A stretch of DNA of 8,779 nucleotides, from the NCBI GenBank assembly GCA_947624695.1, contig CANQLN010000038.1, positions 1 to 8,779 on the forward strand, written 5' to 3'. Under the pieces are notes generated by a model. The model worked only from the letters and a program-made list of their open reading frames with translations, ran no database searches and had not been told where the DNA came from. Shown in pieces: positions 6,054 through 8,779 of the stretch (the first letter of the stretch is position 1; every line of letters begins with the position of its first letter). Both the position numbers and the translations under genes were made by a program. Source of the DNA: an uncultured Bacilli bacterium. Lineage in GTDB: Bacteria > Bacillota_I > Bacilli_A > RF39 > UBA660.

Positions 6054-7250
6054 GTGAATCCAAGTGTTAAAAGAACGATTTATAATATTTTATTTGTTTT
6101 GCTATTTATTGGTCTTGGAATAGGGATTGGAGTTGCCATATCTAGCTATGCTAATCGCGATACTTCCAAGCCGGGAATAGATATTAATTATGATGATGAA
6201 GAGATTAGAGTACCAGATCGTTATACTATTAATCCGCGGCCTGAAGAAGTCAAAGAATATTTAACTAAAACTTATGAACACCCTTATGCTTATGAATTTG
6301 CTAATGGTTATTTTGTAGCTTATAAATATAATAATGAAAATAATCGCTACGAATATTTAAATTCTCTTGAATGTGGAGAAGGCTGTGAAATAGCTTCTTA
6401 TGCTCATTTTAATTATGAAGATTTAGATGTGGGTCGAGTGGTTCTTGCCTTAAATGACAAAAGTATTATATTTGATTTTAATCGTGGTTCTTTTGGTAGT
6501 TATGATTTTATTGATTTAATTCAAGATAATGATGAAAAATATTTTGTTGTTAAAAATGGCAGTACCTCTAGTTTAATGACTTTATACGGGCGAATATTAT
6601 ATAGCATAAGAGGAGATCTTACAGATCTTTCCCTTGTCGGTAATCAAGGTCTAGATGGTTATATGTATTCTATAAAAGAAAATTTGATGGTTTATAAAGA
6701 AAAAAATAAATATGGCCTTCTTAAACTTGATAGTGGTATAAAAGTAATCGAAGCTAAATTTGATTATTTAAGATTAATCTATTATGGCCAAAATGAATTT
6801 AATACAACTTATGTTAAGATTAAAGAAAATGATAAATGGTATTTATATAACATTGAAGAAGATAAAAAAGTATTAGATGTTGGCTATGACCAAATTATAA
6901 CTGTTTATAATAATGTTTTAGTAGTGGAAGAAGATCAAAAAATTTATTTTAAAGATTTAGAAGGAATTGATTTAGTTAAAATAAATATTGGAATTTCGAA
7001 ACATTATGAAGATATCGATTGGGATTGGGAAAATATAAATGATAATGTTAGTTTTAAAGTAGAGGGTAAAAATATTTATATTTTACTTCCTAATGGTAGT
7101 GAAAACTTATATTATTCATTTGAAGACGAAGGCATTGAAGATAATGGAAAATATTATAAAAGTATTGAAGAATACATAAAAAGTGGTCAAAAGAATATAA
7201 CAGTTTATAAATATTATATTGCTAGTCGAGAATTAATAAAAATGAATTAA
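6054..7250 (+). CDS. Membrane-anchored protein of unknown function with WG-like repeats
   Basis: I do not recognise a named family. The 398-residue protein starts with a short basic end (VKR at 5-7) followed by a glycine-rich hydrophobic helix at about residues 8-30, so the bulk probably lies outside the cell. Residues 45-60 are acidic and look like a linker. From about 210 to 310 there are repeated short strands in the style of WG repeats: KNKYGLLKLDSG then a KFDYL segment, and NDKWYLYNI followed by a GYDQI segment. Such repeats usually build beta-propellers or solenoids. Two cysteines (107 and 111, in CGEGC) could form a disulfide. The gene has its own terminators on both sides and is probably a single-gene unit, although it sits between tatD and the 3D-like gene. 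A structural or envelope role is inference. Confidence 0.75.
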   Translation: MNPSVKRTIYNILFVLLFIGLGIGIGVAISSYANRDTSKPGIDINYDDEEIRVPDRYTINPRPEEVKEYLTKTYEHPYAYEFANGYFVAYKYNNENNRYEYLNSLECGEGCEIASYAHFNYEDLDVGRVVLALNDKSIIFDFNRGSFGSYDFIDLIQDNDEKYFVVKNGSTSSLMTLYGRILYSIRGDLTDLSLVGNQGLDGYMYSIKENLMVYKEKNKYGLLKLDSGIKVIEAKFDYLRLIYYGQNEFNTTYVKIKENDKWYLYNIEEDKKVLDVGYDQIITVYNNVLVVEEDQKIYFKDLEGIDLVKINIGISKHYEDIDWDWENINDNVSFKVEGKNIYILLPNGSENLYYSFEDEGIEDNGKYYKSIEEYIKSGQKNITVYKYYIASRELIKMN

Positions 7251-7271
7251 TTTAGGAAATTAATAAGCCTT

Positions 7272-7304
7272 AAGATAACTTGGTAACGCTTGTTATCTTT
7301 TTTT
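7272..7304 (+). terminator. Intrinsic terminator after the WG-like gene
   Basis: AAGATAAC (7272-7279) pairs with GTTATCTT (7292-7299) around a 12-base loop and runs into seven T residues (7298-7304). The T-run shares two bases with the -35 box of the next promoter. Confidence 0.85.
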
Positions 7305-7331
7305 GACATTATCAAGAAAATTGAGTATAAT
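7303..7331 (+). promoter_or_regulatory. Perfect-consensus sigma-A promoter for the 3D-like gene and rsmA
   Basis: TTGACA (7303-7308) and TATAAT (7326-7331) match the consensus at all twelve positions with the ideal 17-base spacer. Transcription would begin near 7338, leaving only about 15 bases of leader, which contain the ribosome binding site GAAGGTG (7342-7348) before the ATG at 7353. No operator or leader structure is visible, suggesting strong constitutive expression. Confidence 0.9.
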
Positions 7332-7352
7332 TATAGTGTTAGAAGGTGAATA

Positions 7353-7898
7353 ATGAAAAGAGCATTTAATTTTATATTTCGTAGTGCCTTTATAATTCTT
7401 TTTGTTGTGGCTTCTTCTAGCTATGTTAATATGGTTGAAACTAAGTCGTATAGTGATAATATTAATAAAACCGTTAATTTATCAACAATGGCTTTAAAAG
7501 CGCAAGAATTTCAAGAAAATGATATATATAGGGCGAAAGATACTTTTACAGGTGATTTAACTGGTTATGTTTTTTACTGTCCATTATGTGGTGGAACATT
7601 AGGATGTAAGCCATCTTATGATATTACTGATGGTAAAACTACTTATCCTGATGAAACTTATGGAATAGTAAGAATTGTAGCTTCATCTAAAAATTTACCA
7701 TGTGGTTCGATAGTTAGATTTCAAACTGATCGTATTTCTCCGGAACCCGTTATTGCGATTGTTCTTGACCGCGGGGTAAGAGGAAATGCTCTTGATTTAT
7801 TAAGTAGTGATATTCGTTATGCTTATGATATTGTCGAAAGAAGTGTTATAACTTACGATGTTTTAAGATTTGGTTATGGTCAAACAAGTGAAAGCTAA
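7353..7898 (+). CDS. Secreted 3D-domain-like protein (YabE/YocH type)
   Basis: The 181-residue protein has a basic start and a hydrophobic segment at about 8-22 followed by SSSY, so it is exported or membrane-anchored. The C-terminal ~110 residues follow the pattern of the 3D domain, a double-psi beta-barrel found in cell-wall lytic enzymes. YFYC-type start is YVFYCPLCGG (72-81), then a Tyr-Gly site, NLPCGSIVRF (114-123) in place of xIPLGSxVxI, and IVLDRGVRGNALDLL (136-150) in place of the GDTGGxIKGxxIDL segment. Asp139 and Asp148 are kept. The Asp normally found in the VDPxxIPLG segment is Ser here. Cysteines 76, 79, 85 and 117 may form disulfides. Position after tatD and before rsmA matches Bacillus yabE. 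Peptidoglycan cleavage is possible but not shown. The end overlaps rsmA by 23 bases. Confidence 0.7.
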   Translation: MKRAFNFIFRSAFIILFVVASSSYVNMVETKSYSDNINKTVNLSTMALKAQEFQENDIYRAKDTFTGDLTGYVFYCPLCGGTLGCKPSYDITDGKTTYPDETYGIVRIVASSKNLPCGSIVRFQTDRISPEPVIAIVLDRGVRGNALDLLSSDIRYAYDIVERSVITYDVLRFGYGQTSES

Positions 7899-8670
7899 AA
7901 AGAGTTTAGGTCAAAATTTTTTGACTGATCAAAATATTATAAATAAAATTAGTGAAAGTATAAAAGCTAATTCTGATGATTTAATAATTGAAATAGGTCC
8001 AGGAAAAGGAGCTTTGACTAAAAAGTTAAAAGCTAAGAATTCTTTTTTAATATGTTATGAAATAGATTTAGATTTACAAGAATTTTTACTTCCTTTAGAA
8101 AATAGTAAAACAAAAATTATTTGGCAAGATATCTTAACTAGTAATATAGAAGAAGATATTAAAAATATTTCTTATCACAATTTATACATTGTGGGTAATT
8201 TACCTTATTATATAACTACCCCCATTATTAAGTATTTAATTAATTTAAAATTAGATGTTAAAGAAATGATTTTTATGGTTCAAGAAGAAGTAGCTAATCG
8301 TTTTACCGCTTTACCTAGAAATAAAGAATATGGAAGTATGACTTTGTTCTTACAATATTATTTTCAAGTGGAAAAATTATTTAAAGTAAGTAAAAATTGT
8401 TTTAATCCCGTACCGAAAGTCGAAAGTGCCATTATTAAAATGACAAAAAGGGAGAAATTACCAGTTGTAAATAAAGATAACTATTTTAAAATAATAACGG
8501 ATAGTTTTAGAATGAAAAGAAAAACCTTAAAAAATAATTTAAGTAATTATGATTTTGCTAAAATAAAAGAAATATTAGCTAAATATGGTTTAGAAGAAAA
8601 CATTAGAGCTGAAGAAATTCCGGAAGAGGTATTCATTGAAATTGTCAACAATTTGAATTTTGATAAATAA
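7876..8670 (+). CDS. rsmA: 16S rRNA dimethyladenosine transferase RsmA (KsgA)
   Basis: RsmA dimethylates two adjacent adenines in the 3' hairpin of 16S rRNA with S-adenosylmethionine during late small-subunit assembly. Loss gives kasugamycin resistance. The 264-residue form carries SLGQNF (10-15), the SAM motif EIGPGKG (39-45), Glu62 for the ribose, the catalytic NLPY (108-111), FNPVPKVES (176-184) and FRMKRKTL (211-218). The family-normal length and the few residues before LGQNF favour ATG 7876. TTG 7870 and GTG 7888 are alternatives, and none has a strong ribosome binding site. It overlaps the 3D-like gene by 23 bases, so translation is likely coupled and transcription comes from the 7303 promoter. 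In Bacillus rnmV lies directly before this gene, but there is no room for it here. Confidence 0.95.
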   Translation: MVKQVKAKKSLGQNFLTDQNIINKISESIKANSDDLIIEIGPGKGALTKKLKAKNSFLICYEIDLDLQEFLLPLENSKTKIIWQDILTSNIEEDIKNISYHNLYIVGNLPYYITTPIIKYLINLKLDVKEMIFMVQEEVANRFTALPRNKEYGSMTLFLQYYFQVEKLFKVSKNCFNPVPKVESAIIKMTKREKLPVVNKDNYFKIITDSFRMKRKTLKNNLSNYDFAKIKEILAKYGLEENIRAEEIPEEVFIEIVNNLNFDK

Positions 8671-8671
8671 A

Positions 8672-8708
8672 ACTATCAAAATAGAGAAAAGTGTGATATT
8701 TTGATAGT
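8672..8708 (+). repeat. Twelve-base inverted repeat after rsmA
   Basis: ACTATCAAAATA (8672-8683) pairs perfectly with TATTTTGATAGT (8697-8708) around a 13-base loop, starting two bases after the rsmA stop. It may end or protect the transcript, but no T-run follows, so it is not a standard intrinsic terminator. AGTGTGA also occurs twice, at 8690-8696 and 8706-8712. Confidence 0.7.
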
Positions 8709-8751
8709 GTGAAAAGTTTTATGGAAAACAAGTAACACAAGAAGAAAAAAG

Positions 8752-8775
8752 ATATTAAAATGAAAATTTTAATAT
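8752..8775 (+). repeat. AT-only hairpin with GAAA tetraloop
   Basis: ATATTAAAAT (8752-8761) and ATTTTAATAT (8766-8775) form a perfect ten-base stem closed by GAAA, a GNRA-type loop. No gene is seen in 8671-8779. The hairpin may belong to a leader or end structure continuing outside the window. Confidence 0.6.
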
Positions 8776-8779
8776 AGAA

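Noticed and set aside
7870..7875. TTG start for rsmA
   Set aside because: No ribosome binding site, and an ATG two codons later fits the short family N-terminus better.
8713..8779. Short ATG frames after rsmA (ATG 8721 and ATG 8760)
   Set aside because: They end after three to six codons and lack ribosome binding sites. The second is simply the loop and right arm of the GAAA hairpin.
1..8779. CRISPR array, IS element, tRNA or rRNA gene
   Set aside because: No spaced direct repeats, transposase motifs, terminal repeats, cloverleaf or conserved rRNA sequence was found on either strand.

Overview
The window reads as a piece of the chromosome of an AT-rich, low-GC Gram-positive bacterium. Nine complete genes and one partial gene all lie on the + strand. 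AGGAGG-type ribosome binding sites, sigma-A promoters, a T-box leader, and the metG-tatD-(3D protein)-rsmA order of Bacillus (metS-yabD-yabE-rnmV-ksgA) point to Bacillota. The base composition and the first surface protein resemble uncultured gut Bacilli of the RF39 kind, but that placement is inference. Conserved tryptophans are TGG and no frame needs TGA to be read through, so the standard bacterial code applies.

Positions 1-1228 are accessory in character. They hold the tail of an unknown gene, then a membrane-anchored surface protein whose last ~35% has clearly different base composition and codon use from its start. Positions 1248-2269 hold a promoter and a Fic-fold protein in which the catalytic histidine of the Fic motif is replaced by glutamine. 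No antitoxin gene accompanies it.

Positions 2288-5969 form one transcription unit. A promoter leads into a T-box leader, whose likely specifier is ATG (Met), followed by an HAD phosphatase, dUTPase, methionyl-tRNA synthetase and TatD nuclease. The genes are joined by a stop-overlapping ribosome binding site and two TAATG overlaps. The unit ends at a hairpin built into the last codons of tatD. The leader is unusual because the only strong terminator-like stem encloses the T-box bulge instead of competing with it.

Positions 6022-7304 hold a single-gene unit for a membrane-anchored protein of unknown function with WG-like strand repeats. Positions 7303-8670 hold a perfect-consensus promoter, a secreted 3D-like (YabE/YocH-type) protein and the 16S rRNA dimethyltransferase gene rsmA, which overlaps it. 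The rnmV gene that sits between these two in Bacillus has no room here. The last 109 bases hold two long AT-rich hairpins and no gene.

I see no new defence system, CRISPR array, IS element, tRNA or rRNA. The points most worth following up are the compositionally foreign C-terminus of the first surface protein, the T-box decision structure, the glutamine-substituted Fic protein, and the altered metG-rsmA neighbourhood.
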